From positions 1,798,001 to 1,862,000 of the forward strand of contig JAMYGW020000002.1 in NCBI GenBank assembly GCA_025617375.2: DNA of 64,000 nucleotides, read 5' to 3'. Positions 42,254 through 52,964 of this stretch are shown here, piece after piece. The notes beneath the pieces were generated by a model. It was not told where the DNA came from and searched no databases. It worked only from the letters and a program-made list of their open reading frames with translations. The stretch's first letter is position 1; every line of letters begins with the position of its first letter. Made by a program: the position numbers and the translations under genes. The stretch is from Acarospora socialis (Eukaryota; Ascomycota; Lecanoromycetes; Acarosporales; Acarosporaceae).

Positions 42254-44640
42254 CTAAATAGTGTAATCTTCCACATGACCCCGCATGGTCATGTGGAGAC
42301 CTGGTGGTGGCCCCTGGTTTGGAGCAGCGGGATTGCGCCTCCCGCTGGGCCGAGTTTTATAACTCGACCCCACCACCAGGTCTCCCCGCCGCACCGGGCC
42401 CTCCTCCTCTTCCTCCTCCTCTGGCCCCTCCGGCCCTTTCCCCTTCCCCTTCCCCTTCCCCCTCCGCCCTTGGAGTTTGCCCCTCACAAAGGCCACCGCA
42501 GCTGCGGCGCGCCCCGTGATGGCCTCCAAGGGACGGCGGAGGTTGGAGAGGACAGAGGATCGGGCCGGAGTGCCCTCTCCCTCCGGACGGTCTGGCGACG
42601 TCGGGATGCCCGCCCGACGCGCCTCCTCCCTCCACTGGCGCATCGGGACAATGTCGGAATGACTCCCGACATTGCCCCGATGCGTCCCAACGGGCCGAGA
42701 CCGTGCGGCCTCCCGCCGCACGGCCTCGTTCCTCCGGTAAATCTCCGCGATCCAGTCGCGGTCCTCGTCCGTAACGGGATTGCTCCCGAGTGGGTTCGGG
42801 TGATTGACACCTGCAGGAGAATCTTCGTGAGCTAACTCGTCCATGACACTCACACACATGGACGTCTCATCTGAGGAGGTGTACGTACCCTCGGGGCCCT
42901 CCGGCTCTCTGGCCTTGCCCTTGCCCTTGTCCTTCCTCGAGGGGCCTTCTTCAGGCTCGCCCTCTCTCATGAGGCGCTCCCGGTTTTCTCTCTGGATGGC
43001 CTGCATCGTGTTTCTGAGTGCAGGAGGGAGTCTTCTCAATGCCTCTTCGTCAAGTTCGGTAAGTATCTCGGCTTCGTCGTCGGCGAATTCGTCTTCTGAG
43101 TTCAGAGTGTGAGTGGACGCGTTTTCAGGAGCGTGAGGTTCGACGATCAGGTGTTCGATAGCTGCGTTATTCAGAGCGCGAGCTTGCGTGATCAAGGTTC
43201 CAGGAGCGGGTACGTTTTCACGAGTGTGAGGTTCGACGATTACGTTCTCGACAGCTGCGTTATTCAGAGCGCGAGCTTGAGTGGTTAGGGTTCCAGGAGC
43301 GAGTACGTTTTCAGGAGTGTGAGTATCGACGATTGCGTTCTCGAAGGCTGCGTTATTCAGAGCGCGAGCTTGAGTGGTTAGGGTTTCGGAAGCGGGTATG
43401 TTTTCAGGAAAGTGAGTTTCGACCGATGCGTTCTCGAAGGCTGCGTTGTTCAGAGCGCGAGCTTGAGCGACTAGGTTTCCAGAAGCAGGTGTGTTGTCAA
43501 GAGTGTGAGGTTCGACGATTGCGTTCTCGGTAGCTGCGTTATTCGGAGCGCGAGCTTGAGTGGTTAGGGTTTCAGAAGCGGGTAAGTTTTCAGGAGTGTG
43601 AGTTTCGACGACTGCGTTCTCAAAGGCTGCGTTGTTCAGAGCGCGAGCTTGGGTGACTAGGATCTCAGAAATCGGTATGTTTTCAAGAGTGTGAGTTGCG
43701 ACAATTGTCCTGTCAGAGGTTACGTTGTTAAGACCGTGAGCTTGACTGATTGGGTTCTCAGGAGCGTGAACTTGCGCAGTCGGGTTGTTAGAGGTTGCGT
43801 TGTTAGAACCGTGAGCTTGACTAATCGAGTTCTCAGGAGCGTAAGCTTGCGCAGTTGGAGTCTGGAAGGTTGTGTTGTCACGAGTTGGAAAGTGAGCGAG
43901 TCGGTTTTCAGGAGCGTAAGCTTGCGCAAATGGAGTCAGGAAGGTTGCGTTGTCGAGAGTTGGAAAGTGAGCGAGTTGATTGCCAGGAGCGTAAGCTTGG
44001 GTAGCTGCAGTCTCGAACGCTGAGTTGTCAAGAGCTTGAGGTTGAACGATTCGGTTCTCAGGAGCGTAAGTTTGAGCAGTTGCAGTGTCGAACGTTGGGT
44101 TGTCACGAGCTTGAGACGGGGTGGGTATGTCGTCAAGAGCGCGAGCTTGAGTACTTGCAGACTCGAAAATCGCGTTGTCAAGGACTTGAGAGTGAGGGAT
44201 TCGGTACTCAGGAGCGTGAGCTTGAGCGATTGGAGTGTCGAAGCCTGGGTTGTCAAGAGCTTGAGACGGAGTGGTTATGTTTTCAAGAATGCGAGCTTCA
44301 GTGATTGTACCGTCAGCGGTGAGGTTGGTGAAAGCTGTGTGGGCTTCAAGTGCTTCCTCAGAAGGTGCCGGAATTGGTGGTTCTTGCTTAGTCGTCGAGA
44401 AGCTATCGTGGTCAAACGCCGGGGTGGTGGGAACTGCTAGGGTTAGCTAAGCTTTCTCGGCGACGACGACGACAACGAAGAAAACTAACTCTCAGGTAGC
44501 ACATAGGGATTCTGTTCTCTACTTGCTTCAAGACTCTTTTGTCCACTTTCATTGCCTGTCTCTGCGTCTTGGTCCATCTCAGAGCACGTCTCAACACTCG
44601 AGGGCGCCAGCATGCGTGAATATCGACGAAGACGATTCAT
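42254..44640 (-). CDS. Unrecognised 751-residue protein built from two tandem-repeat arrays
   Basis: Exons 44640-44490, 44436-42889 and 42810-42254 sum to 2256 nt. Both introns (53 and 78 nt) have GT-AG ends. The start MNRLRRYSRMLAPSSVETCS is basic, then acidic. Residues about 100-275 hold seven 25-residue repeats (example NRLAHFPTRDNTTFQTPTAQ). Residues about 276-476 hold six to seven 31-residue repeats (core TLTTQARALNNAAFENAIV). The rest is highly charged: LDEEALRRLPPALRNTMQAI, RKDKGKGKAREPEGPEG, a GKGKGKG run and an EEEEEEE run. No signal peptide, membrane segment or known domain. The minus-strand frame has no stop across 1.5 kb of repeats. The plus strand is also partly open there, but has no splice or start support. 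Function unknown; a low-complexity scaffold or nucleic-acid-associated protein is possible. Confidence 0.65.
43161..43718 (-). repeat. Minisatellite array, 93-bp unit, six copies
   Basis: The word gctgcgttRttcagagcgcg recurs at 43161, 43254, 43347, 43440, 43533 and 43626, exactly 93 bp apart, with a diverged copy at about 43719. Each unit codes for 31 residues of the repeat protein. Copies differ by point changes only, never by length. Confidence 0.9.
43761..44300 (-). repeat. Minisatellite array, 75-bp unit, about seven copies
   Basis: The word ggagcgtRagcttg recurs at 43761, 43836, 43911, 43986, 44061, 44136 and 44211, exactly 75 bp apart, with a worn copy near 44286. Each unit codes for 25 residues. 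This array abuts the 93-bp array and shares its reading frame. Confidence 0.9.
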
Positions 44641-46776
44641 CTTTTACTGGTTTATAGAAGTCTGCTTGTGTTTTCAGTTGATTCACAGTGCTCAGAAGGA
44701 TGCAGAAGTGTTATTATCTCTTCAAACGCGTTGATGTCGCTGTATTGGCAAGAGATGTTGGACTTTGAGAGTATGAAGGGTGAGGTTTGAGTCCTCAACA
44801 GCTTGAGCAGACCTATAAGCACGGACGTCCGAGCTCTGACGCTAGCAGCTCTCCGAGCCCTACTCCCTTATGAGGCTGGGCAACACTGGAACTGAGCAAC
44901 TGAGTTAGACATGGTCTTCCCATGTCTAGATTTCTCGTTCCAGCGACAAGGGGCTGAATCCGACCGTGGGTCGCGATATTGGCTTCCATCCAGTGCCCTC
45001 TCCATCTGCTTACCGTCTCCCAATTTGCCAGTACAGTCGTGTAATGTCTCTACAGCCTTACTAACTCATTTGAGTATCAGAAGCAGATATTCAACCTCTT
45101 CTGTTACAAAACAGTGTCTTGCTCCAGTGAACAGGAGAATCTTGCCAATTATACTCTACCCAAATCAAACCTTTAGTATATCGCGTTGAGACAGCGAGAG
45201 GTTCAGATCAGTTCCATCGGCAAGCATTTTTTGGAGTTACTGCTACAGAAAAGACGGATAATATTCACTACGAAGAACAAAGCTCGCAGGAGCAGCGCTC
45301 AGCGCTTTGGGCTGATGTTCGGTTAACATCTAGTTTAAATTATTCACGGTCGCATAGAACTCGTCCTCATCCCCAGCGCATGACTGTTGATTATCTGGAT
45401 TACTGTTCCACTTATACTACTATTGAGCACCTCTCAAGAATACCAACTCGCAGCAGATACCACTGCAGCCATAACCTTGAGCACTCTGACAGTAGCCAGA
45501 GCAGAGACTTTCCCCCAAAACTTCCAGCAGACGCTCGGCGAAGAATTGTCCCTGTTCCGTTCTACCGATGCATCGAGTCCCCTCCGTCCTCCTTTCCGCC
45601 TACATCTTTCACGTCCCACAATCGAAGACCTTGAGAGAGAGATTCGGGATGGAGCAGCGAGTGTCCATGTATCCCATCGCTTCTGTTGCTCCGAGTAAAC
45701 CCCCGTCCACATATGGCCTTCTATATTCTACACCTAGCGTACTCTTCCCTCAACAGCCCGACATGGCATGCTGAAGCGGTTGGCCCGTTCCCCACAACGA
45801 CCCCGCCTTGTCTGAAGTAGTTGTCGAACAGTACAGCTAGGAACCCAGGACCAAGGACCAGTACACCGACGACGGCACGAAAGAACATGGATTGGGAGGA
45901 CCGGACATTGAATCCATCCGGTGGCCTGCAAAGATCCTCCTCAGCATACTTGCCTACGCTCGACAAGTCCTTCTATAGCCAACCATCCTTGTACGACGCC
46001 CCGACCGCGAGATGGCAAGGGCGAGAAAGCGTCTAGAAGGAGCGAATGTGTTTCGTCCTTCGCAGCTTACCCACGCCCGACGAGTACTTCTACAGCCAGC
46101 CGTGTGCCTCTCCTGCTTTTGGCCACAGATGGCAAAGGACGGAAGCGTCTGCGGGAAGAGAATGAATACGCTTGGCGATGATCGTTTGTGTAGGGTTCGT
46201 ACAGAGTAAATCGTTAATAACATACATAGACCACCACTATCAATCCAACGTTAAAAAGGCTCCTAGGTAAGGTAGATAGATAATCATCCATTTCATTCGA
46301 AGCTAGATACTTCCTACTTAGAGCCACTAGATAGATCGTTGCTCTAGAGAGAGACATAAGCTACATAGATGCTACACATGGCTGCGAACGTGGACGGTAC
46401 AGGAATGAGGTAGCCGACCCATCCCTACCATCCAGCCTTCCTTCCGTCCGTCCGTCCATAAGTTGAGCGAAATACATACCTGCCATCCATAGCTACCCTA
46501 GCCACCGGCCTCAGACCCAGCCAGAACCGTAGCGTAAATTCGTCATTACATTGCCCCCTTTCCTTTCCTTCCCAGACCGTGCCTCGCCTGAGAGTACATT
46601 AGTCGTACCGTCCCGTTCCCCACCATATAGATAGAAAGAGATCATAAGCCATCCGAGCCCGGAGCCAGAGCCAGATCAGCGGAGATAGATTGTGCGCAAC
46701 CATCACATAGCCATCCAGCCAGCCATCCCACACTCAAGCCAAAGAGAAAACCGACGTCAGCCAGCCAGTCAACCAC
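44641..46776. other. Intergenic, 2.1 kb, with a small tandem duplication
   Basis: Upstream of the repeat-protein gene and downstream of the kinase gene. Some frames on both strands look mildly coding between 45,400 and 46,200 (for example a minus-strand hydrophobic stretch AVVGVLVLGPGFLAVLF near 45,840). None has a good start, stop and splice set. A (ccgt)n stretch lies near 46,445. Confidence 0.45.
45950..46180 (+). repeat. Imperfect tandem duplication, about 117-bp unit
   Basis: In one plus-strand frame, LPTLDKSFYSQP at 45950 is followed 117 bp later by LPTPDEYFYSQP at 46067. The words agatggcaagggcgagaaag and agatggcaaaggacggaag recur at a similar distance. A stop lies between the copies, so this is not a clear gene. 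Confidence 0.6.
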
Positions 46777-48657
46777 TCAATCACGACTCATGAAATGCCC
46801 CAACACCTCATCCGAACCGCCCACGCCCAACGGCCACGACCTCGCCCGCACCGTACTGCCGGAGCTGCGCGAACTCTTGCTCGACGGCCGCCGACTCGGA
46901 CCTGGACTCGGCATCGGTGTCAGCGTCAGCGACCCCAGCGACAACGCACTCGTCATCCTGCCGCCGCCACTAACACTTTCGTCACCGTACCCGTCTCCGT
47001 CGTCGAGTTTGCCACCACCGTACCCACTCACCGCAACGCCGATCCTCGTCCCGACATCGCCGTCGGCGAAATGCTTCGTGCCGCAATGCGGGCGGTCGAC
47101 GTGCGCGAAGCGAAACAACGCGTCGTCGAGCCGGACCTCGACCTGCGTGGCCGTGGGGCGCATCTTGGGGTCGCGGGCGAGCATCTTAGAGACGAGGGCG
47201 AGGATCGGGGGCACGGCGCGGAAGAGCTGGTCGTCCTTTGCGAAGGCGTCCTTGTCGAGCGTGTCGATCCAGGTGTCGACTTGTGTCAGATTGACGTGGA
47301 AGGAGGCGTCGGCGGGGGCGCCGCCGCGGCCGGCGGAGCGGTTCTTGGCGGAGCGGTGTGAGGCGAAGGCGGCGTGCTTGCGCTTGAGCAGGTGCGTCAG
47401 GATGTCGAGGTAGATGCAGGCGAGCGAGAAGATGTCGGAGCGTTGCGGGTCGGTGGGGAGGCGGCGGTATTTTTGCACGATGGCGGTGGAGCCGGAGGAG
47501 GAGGAGTTGGAGGAGCTGCTGTTGGATGTATTGGTCGTCGCGGTGGAGATGGCGGCGCTGGTGTCGTAGGAGGCGAGCGAGGAGACGTCGGAGATGAGGC
47601 TCGAGCGTCGCGAGGGGAGCGTGCTGCTGACGGAGATCTTGCGACCCGTCCGGCCGCCTCCGGGGAGGGTGGACCTGGGAGGCGGGCCTTGGTGGATGAC
47701 CGGGGTCTTGACCCAGTGTTCTGGGGCCGCGTACTCGTACGCTTCGCTGTCGGTGCTTTTCTTGCGGTTCGGCGGGCCCTTCAGTTTGAGGGAGCCGATG
47801 TCACCGAAGAAGATGTTGTTCAAAGCGTCGACGAAAACATTCGACGGCCGGATGTCTTGATGCGCCAGACCGCTCCAGTGCAGGAATGATAGCGCGTCTG
47901 CCAGGCAATGCGGCCAGTTCAGGAGGACTTCCCGCCTTTGCTGTTTCGGCAGCATCTTGAATTGTTGTGGGATGTCCGTGAGGAAGGACTTGAGTGACAT
48001 CTCTGGAGCTGGCGTCAGGAGGAGGTAGCCGGTATCATTCTGTGTGTAGGACGCCCAAAGTGACATGATGTGCTCGTGAGTGATCGCTTTCATGGCATCA
48101 AGCTCGGCGAGAAAGTCTTCCTCAGGTAGGCCGCCATCTGCATAACCAAGTGATATCTTCCTTCGTGCGAAGACCTTCGAGGATGTGCCCGGTAGGTGAA
48201 CTCTGTCGAAGCTGTGGTTTGGCAGAACATCCGCCCTTCTCTTGACAAGCTCGATGGGCACAACCTCATCATTGCCATAACGACCATGCTCTCCCTGGTT
48301 GATATGGCGCACCAAATAATTGAACTGTGTGCGGTAGAACTTCTTGTCAAGACCGTCGTCCGGCTGAAATGACAACTTCAGCTGCGAGACTGCGTCCAAG
48401 GAAAGCGGCAGGTCGTCATCGTCAAAGGAGTCATCGATCACGCCAAAGACCTGGTCGGGCACACCGATATCGAGAAGGATGAGGAACAACTTCTTAGCTT
48501 TCTGAAGGATCCAATCAATGTAGGTGTCATCAGTCAGGCCGTCGCCAAAGGCCAATGGCTTATCCAGCACCACCTGCTCCTGTGGGTGCAGCTTCGAGTT
48601 CACAAACTCACGGTCAACCCTCGCTTGAATCTGAGCTTCGGTCCACCACGCCGTCAT
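46777..48657 (-). CDS. Fungal-type protein kinase with modified DFG motif
   Basis: A single exon of 626 residues from MTAWWTEAQIQARVDREFVN. Residues 1-150 form a fungal-specific helical region. The kinase domain runs from about 155 to 510. SSKVFARRKI gives the likely ATP-binding Lys. The loop HQDIRPSNVFV keeps the catalytic Asp and Asn. FGDIGSLKL has DIG in place of DFG, and YEYAAPEHW is the APE motif. A Ser/Thr/Gly-rich insert of about 80 residues (340-420, with SSSSNSSSSGS) interrupts the C-lobe. All residues needed for catalysis are there, so it may be active. The C-terminal 90 residues are Gly/Ser-rich. Target unknown. The opposite strand has long open frames over 46,790-47,890 that mirror the biased codon use and are not genes. 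Confidence 0.82.
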   Translation of the reverse strand: MTAWWTEAQIQARVDREFVNSKLHPQEQVVLDKPLAFGDGLTDDTYIDWILQKAKKLFLILLDIGVPDQVFGVIDDSFDDDDLPLSLDAVSQLKLSFQPDDGLDKKFYRTQFNYLVRHINQGEHGRYGNDEVVPIELVKRRADVLPNHSFDRVHLPGTSSKVFARRKISLGYADGGLPEEDFLAELDAMKAITHEHIMSLWASYTQNDTGYLLLTPAPEMSLKSFLTDIPQQFKMLPKQQRREVLLNWPHCLADALSFLHWSGLAHQDIRPSNVFVDALNNIFFGDIGSLKLKGPPNRKKSTDSEAYEYAAPEHWVKTPVIHQGPPPRSTLPGGGRTGRKISVSSTLPSRRSSLISDVSSLASYDTSAAISTATTNTSNSSSSNSSSSGSTAIVQKYRRLPTDPQRSDIFSLACIYLDILTHLLKRKHAAFASHRSAKNRSAGRGGAPADASFHVNLTQVDTWIDTLDKDAFAKDDQLFRAVPPILALVSKMLARDPKMRPTATQVEVRLDDALFRFAHVDRPHCGTKHFADGDVGTRIGVAVSGYGGGKLDDGDGYGDESVSGGGRMTSALSLGSLTLTPMPSPGPSRRPSSKSSRSSGSTVRARSWPLGVGGSDEVLGHFMSRD

Positions 48658-50714
48658 GGTCGATCAGCAGCTTGTCAATTAATCTTTGATCATGATCTTG
48701 AACGAGTTTACCGTCATGAAGTGAGTAGGTACAGTCACCGAAAGGCTGTAGGTTGTGTGTTGTGTGACGATGCAGGGCGGAGAAGTCAGGTTCGAGGTTG
48801 GTTGGTAGGTTGGTTGGTTGATTGGTTGTTAAGGATTATCAGTGTTATTATTATCTCACTTCACGTTGAAAGTAACTCACGTTGAACATTTCGGGGTCCA
48901 GGCAAAGGCAGGGCAGGGGAATGGCTCTTACTAGCTAGGGTAGCCCGTGCTGCCGGTAACGTTAATGACCGTGTGCCCATCATGGGTCCAATTGTCGTGA
49001 GTTCCAGACGGCTTGACACGAAGTAGCACACGAGTATGTGTCTTGTTTCTCCATCACGGACCTCGGGCAAGGTAGTAGATTGGGGAGAGCTTTGACTGTA
49101 CGCGGGAAGAAAGTCGTCAGCGGATCCGGGATGAGAGCTTCCTTCCTACGCTATGTGAGGTAAGGATGAGGGTCGTGAGAGAGGTTGTGATGTGATCAAG
49201 TGGTAGGGATACATTAGTACAGCCAGATCCAGAATAGTCGAACCCAACCATACAGTACCTTATCCATTCGCCGAACAACGTGCTGCTATGCTTTTGCAAA
49301 CGGAGATATCTCAGTCCAATTGCTGTCTCGAGGTGACCTTTGCCTCGACTGTAGAGGTACTCAGAAAGTCCATTATTGCTGTTGTGTGATCCGATCAGAA
49401 ACATCGGAAGATTGCTCTCACGTCAGAACTGAAAAACTTAGTTGTGACTGGATCAAGTAATGCTTTGGATCCCGGATGGCGAAGGAATGACAGGAGTACG
49501 GCTCCTCTAATCAGCATTGATGTTATCTGTTCCTGGCTCATGCGGGAGGATGATTGCGGCGCGGAGATTCAAATTTCACTTTACCGTTGCGCTGCTGCCC
49601 CCGACATGTCCTGACACCTGCTCCTCTCCGTCCCATCAATCCACCTTTTCTTCAAAGAGAAGCGCAGCCATCAAAAGTAAGCTGAACCACTCGATGCTCT
49701 TAACCTTCCCGTATACAATTAACTTCTGTATATTCTCGATAGCAACGCTATGACAACCTGAGGTACTCGGTAGCTCAACGAGCGGCAAGCTCGAGATAAA
49801 ATTTCTCGGTAGACACGCTCCCGGCTCCCGAAACTGTAAACTAGCGCCACTCCTGTACCCTAAGGTAGGTAAATACCGTACTGGTGTCATCCCACGTGGG
49901 GCTCGTGCTGAGATGCTGTCGACCCGTGGAGATCAATAGTGGCATCCCGCCGAGACACCTAGTAAGGTAAGAATGCCTGAGTCACGGCTCCGGTTGGGTG
50001 TGTGAGGTAACCTCCAAGAAAACTTTCAAAGGTTTGAATAAGGTTGCTGAACACCGGAATTATCTTTGCGTAATGGCTTGATGTCAGTATCTCATCATCG
50101 TCGATATCTCTTCGCAGTTGGATTGATGGCTTGCATTGGTGGTCCAGACGTGCGGACAGATATCTCGCTTAGGCTATATGCTCGGCGGTGGCGTTCTCAT
50201 TGTCGGGGACCAAGGTAAGATCACCTACTCATACTCGAGTAAGACCTGCCCCGGAGATGTAGCAATTTAAGGATCCTTCAAGAACACATACACGATTACT
50301 CGTACTTGAAGGCATACAAAGCATGAGCAAGGATATGCAGGGCAGAATTGTACCTACCGAGGTGCTCTGCCTCCTTACGAGGCAATCAATGTCCTTATAT
50401 TAGATACGAATGAGGACGGTTGAAGGGTTACCATCAACGCCTGCGCACGTCAAAGGGGCCGACAACAGCTCACAAGGTGATGATTGATCTATTGCTGGCT
50501 ATAGGCCCTGAGAGAGCCACGGAGCGGGTGACCCCCAGACGCCGACATTGCAGTACGGTAGCGACTGTCGGCTGAGGTACAAACGAAACTGTCGCGCCGT
50601 TTGTGTCTCTCAGAAGTCCGAAGTTGACTCTATCCTAGCCTGGTGCCCATTACTCAACGCCTTTTCCATAAAGCAGTAACCCGGTCAGCCGGATCGGCAG
50701 TCGATCCTTCGAGT
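48658..50714. other. Large intergenic region
   Basis: About 2 kb holding the kinase promoter and the 3' flank of the next minus-strand gene. A short (ttgg)n run is listed apart. No ORF of coding quality, no tRNA and no element recognised. Confidence 0.5.
48793..48832. repeat. Simple repeat, ggtt-rich
   Basis: gttggttggtaggttggttg and its continuation form an imperfect (ggtt)n tract about 140 bases upstream of the kinase ATG. Confidence 0.7.
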
Positions 50715-51740
50715 CTAAGCTGTCGACGAGCGGGCCCTAGCATACGCCACGGATCGCCGAGTCAATGATTGAATCCGGCGCTCGCACGCTGCCTCTACCA
50801 ACAACATTTTCCAACCGCTCAGTATCATGCTTCTCATCCAAGCTTGTTCTTCGGCCACAAGCACCCGCTGCCGCCTTGCCAGCGGTAAGTGACAGACATC
50901 CGTTGTCTTGGAGCGATTCAGCAGCGTCACCCTTCGGCTATTGTCAGATAAGCGCTCCATCCTAGCTACCGTGTTGTCGCAGGCAACGAAGTCCTCAAGT
51001 ACACGACATTGTTGTAGCAGCTCCTGAATGCCCTTCCCTAAACTCATCGCCCTTGCCTCAACTTCCGTCCAGTAGCCGGAACCCCAGAACGGGTTGGTAT
51101 CGAGCACAGTACGTAACGAACGTAGCCAGAAAGCGAAACTTGGTAGGGTGGGTCGCGAACTATCTGGGCCGTTGGCATACTCTGGGACACGAGAAGCCAC
51201 AAGGACTAGGCGTATGGTAGGCTCCGAGTGGAGCACGTGGGTGACGATGCAGGCTGCCCACAACGGCGGTATCAGCAAAACAAACTGCACAAACAACACA
51301 CGCAGGATGGATCGTACCTGGACAGCTTCTGGTGCAGCAGAGGTCTACCTCATCAGAGAGAAGGCATTGCAGCCACGAGAACGCCCCTCTCGCTTCGCCT
51401 CGAAAGGCCAGCTCAAGATCGACCGCTATGCTTGGACGCAGTAACAGATCGGCTAGTCGTGACGCTCGTCCATGGATTTGAAGCACGGGTAGGATCAGCG
51501 CATGGATAATATCTCGATGTAGGACCCAAGCATCGCCATCCTCTAAGCTGATAAGATTATGGTCCTGGCAAAAGCTATAAAGATTGTCAGGTTTGTGACA
51601 TGTCCCAGAGAAAGACGTATTCCATACGAACAGCCTTGCTGACTTGCGACATTGCGGCGGATTGACTGGAAGCCCTCCGATGCGTTCAGTCTCGCAACCT
51701 CCTCAGCTGGAATTGCGAACGGCACGAATGAAGCTTCCAT
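50715..51740 (-). CDS. Hypothetical fungal protein, three exons
   Basis: Exons 51740-51600, 51540-51349 and 51294-... are set as 51740-51600, 51540-51349 and 51284-50715, summing to 903 nt, 300 residues. It starts MEASFVPFAIPAEEVARLNA. The middle reads GDAWVLHRDIIHALILPVLQ and LADLLLRPSIAVDLELAFRG. One probable membrane segment follows (FVLLIPPLWAACIVTHVL). The C-terminal part is helical and basic (GIQELLQQCRVLEDFVACDN). Junctions are in phase with good splice ends. No family recognised. It may be a secondary-metabolism or lineage-specific protein, but nothing in the sequence says so. Confidence 0.6.
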
Positions 51741-52598
51741 GTTATAGCGCGTGCATAACTAGGAAGATCCGGGGTGTCGCAGTTGCTGGAGTTCTCTGGA
51801 ATTGCAAGCGTGGTGTAGCAAAGCAGTATTCTTGATAACCGCGCGCAACATACATTGTAGAAACCATTGAAAATATTGAAGGAGGAAGGAGACCTTCCAC
51901 AAAAGCATCAGTGCGCGATTGTGGCAGGAATTGGTTCCAGATCTGTGTTCGGAAGCTGCATGGCTAACTATGGGACGTATATCAAGCCCCCACGAGAATG
52001 GGTCTTACCCTCTCGGAAGTGGTTGCGGTGATTTGATCTCACTCTCCTGCACGTGGAAAAGCTAAGATCGGATATAATTCCAGAGCCATACATGGATGCC
52101 CGTTCCAATTCTCAGAAATACTCTATAAAGCAGCATAGGAAGGTCATAAATTTTATTGTAAAGCCTGCTCTGATATCAGGAAACACCTCTGATAAAAAAA
52201 AAAAAAAATAGCGCAGAATAGATGGCCTATAAGGTAGAATTCTTGATGAATATCAATCCAGCGTTGAGAAGCCCTCCTGGTGCATGCTGTTTGCATTGAT
52301 TTACGAGCCGAGGCTTGCACATGTAGGATCCTGCACCTTGAGTACTGCTAGAGCACACAGTTTTCTTACGGCTCAAAAGGCACCTTGCCTTCCATGTGTG
52401 CTGTGTCCGGAGTACTCCGTACACTGGACAGTTGCTACTGGATCCCGCAGTGAGGCCAGTACCTCGACTGGGGTTCTCCGAAGTGGTCGGGAAGGGTCCT
52501 TGATTAAGCTTGGCCGCAGGTCTCGGGCATTGACCTTGCATAAACGAGATGAACCTTCGAAAGGTCAACTCTAAGATACTCTGCGGAGCAGGATCACT

Positions 52599-52636
52599 AT
52601 GCGAGATTAGAAGCTATTCCGCGGCTAATCTCGTAT
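52599..52636. repeat. 12-bp inverted repeat around a ccgcgg loop
   Basis: atgcgagattag (52599-52610) and ctaatctcgtat (52625-52636) pair at 11 of 12 positions with a 14-base gap. It lies about 330 bases upstream of the mannanase ATG. It could be a dimeric-regulator site or an RNA hairpin if transcribed. Confidence 0.6.
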
Positions 52637-52901
52637 GGCCTGTCCCCACAATCACTCGGAAGGGGGGCCAGGACCTAAGAGCACATATTTTCTGTGGCAT
52701 AACGGACCGCACTGCTTATTTCTGAAGGTGACAGGAGGATCAGTCACCTGCCCGACACCGCCGGAGAACTACGCTCAAGGGAGCAGCTACAAGTCAACGG
52801 GTGGCACAAAGGCTTCATTGCTCGATTCGAATGTCCGAGCCGCATAGTGGTCATCAGATCCTGTCATGGTAGAGTGCATAGATGAACCGCTCTCCTGAGC
52901 T

Positions 52902-52911
52902 TTATATATAG
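52902..52911 (+). promoter_or_regulatory. TATA box of the mannanase gene
   Basis: tttatatata lies about 55-60 bases upstream of the ATG at 52965, a common distance for regulated fungal secreted-enzyme genes. Confidence 0.5.
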
Positions 52912-52964
52912 GTCTGTTCACCCGTCCCACCTTATGAAGGCTGGTTGATTGAACGAACTTGAAA

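Larger units (their letters stand above)
51741..52964. other. Intergenic: divergent upstream region of the mannanase gene
   Basis: 1.2 kb. Contains an A-tract at 52,194-52,208, a hairpin at 52,599-52,636 and a TATA box near 52,903. No ORF of coding quality was found. Confidence 0.5.

Noticed and set aside
42275-42835. 186-codon plus-strand frame opposite the repeat protein tail
   Set aside because: Pro/Arg-rich shadow; the minus strand has the splice-supported frame.
43161-44300. CRISPR array
   Set aside because: Direct repeats of 75 and 93 bp with no unique spacers, coding throughout, in a eukaryote.
45387-45698. Small secreted protein
   Set aside because: The hydrophobic start reads well, but the frame has no ATG and no splice that supplies one.
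46795-47889. Long plus-strand frames opposite the fungal kinase
   Set aside because: They mirror GC-rich third positions of the kinase and show no domain.
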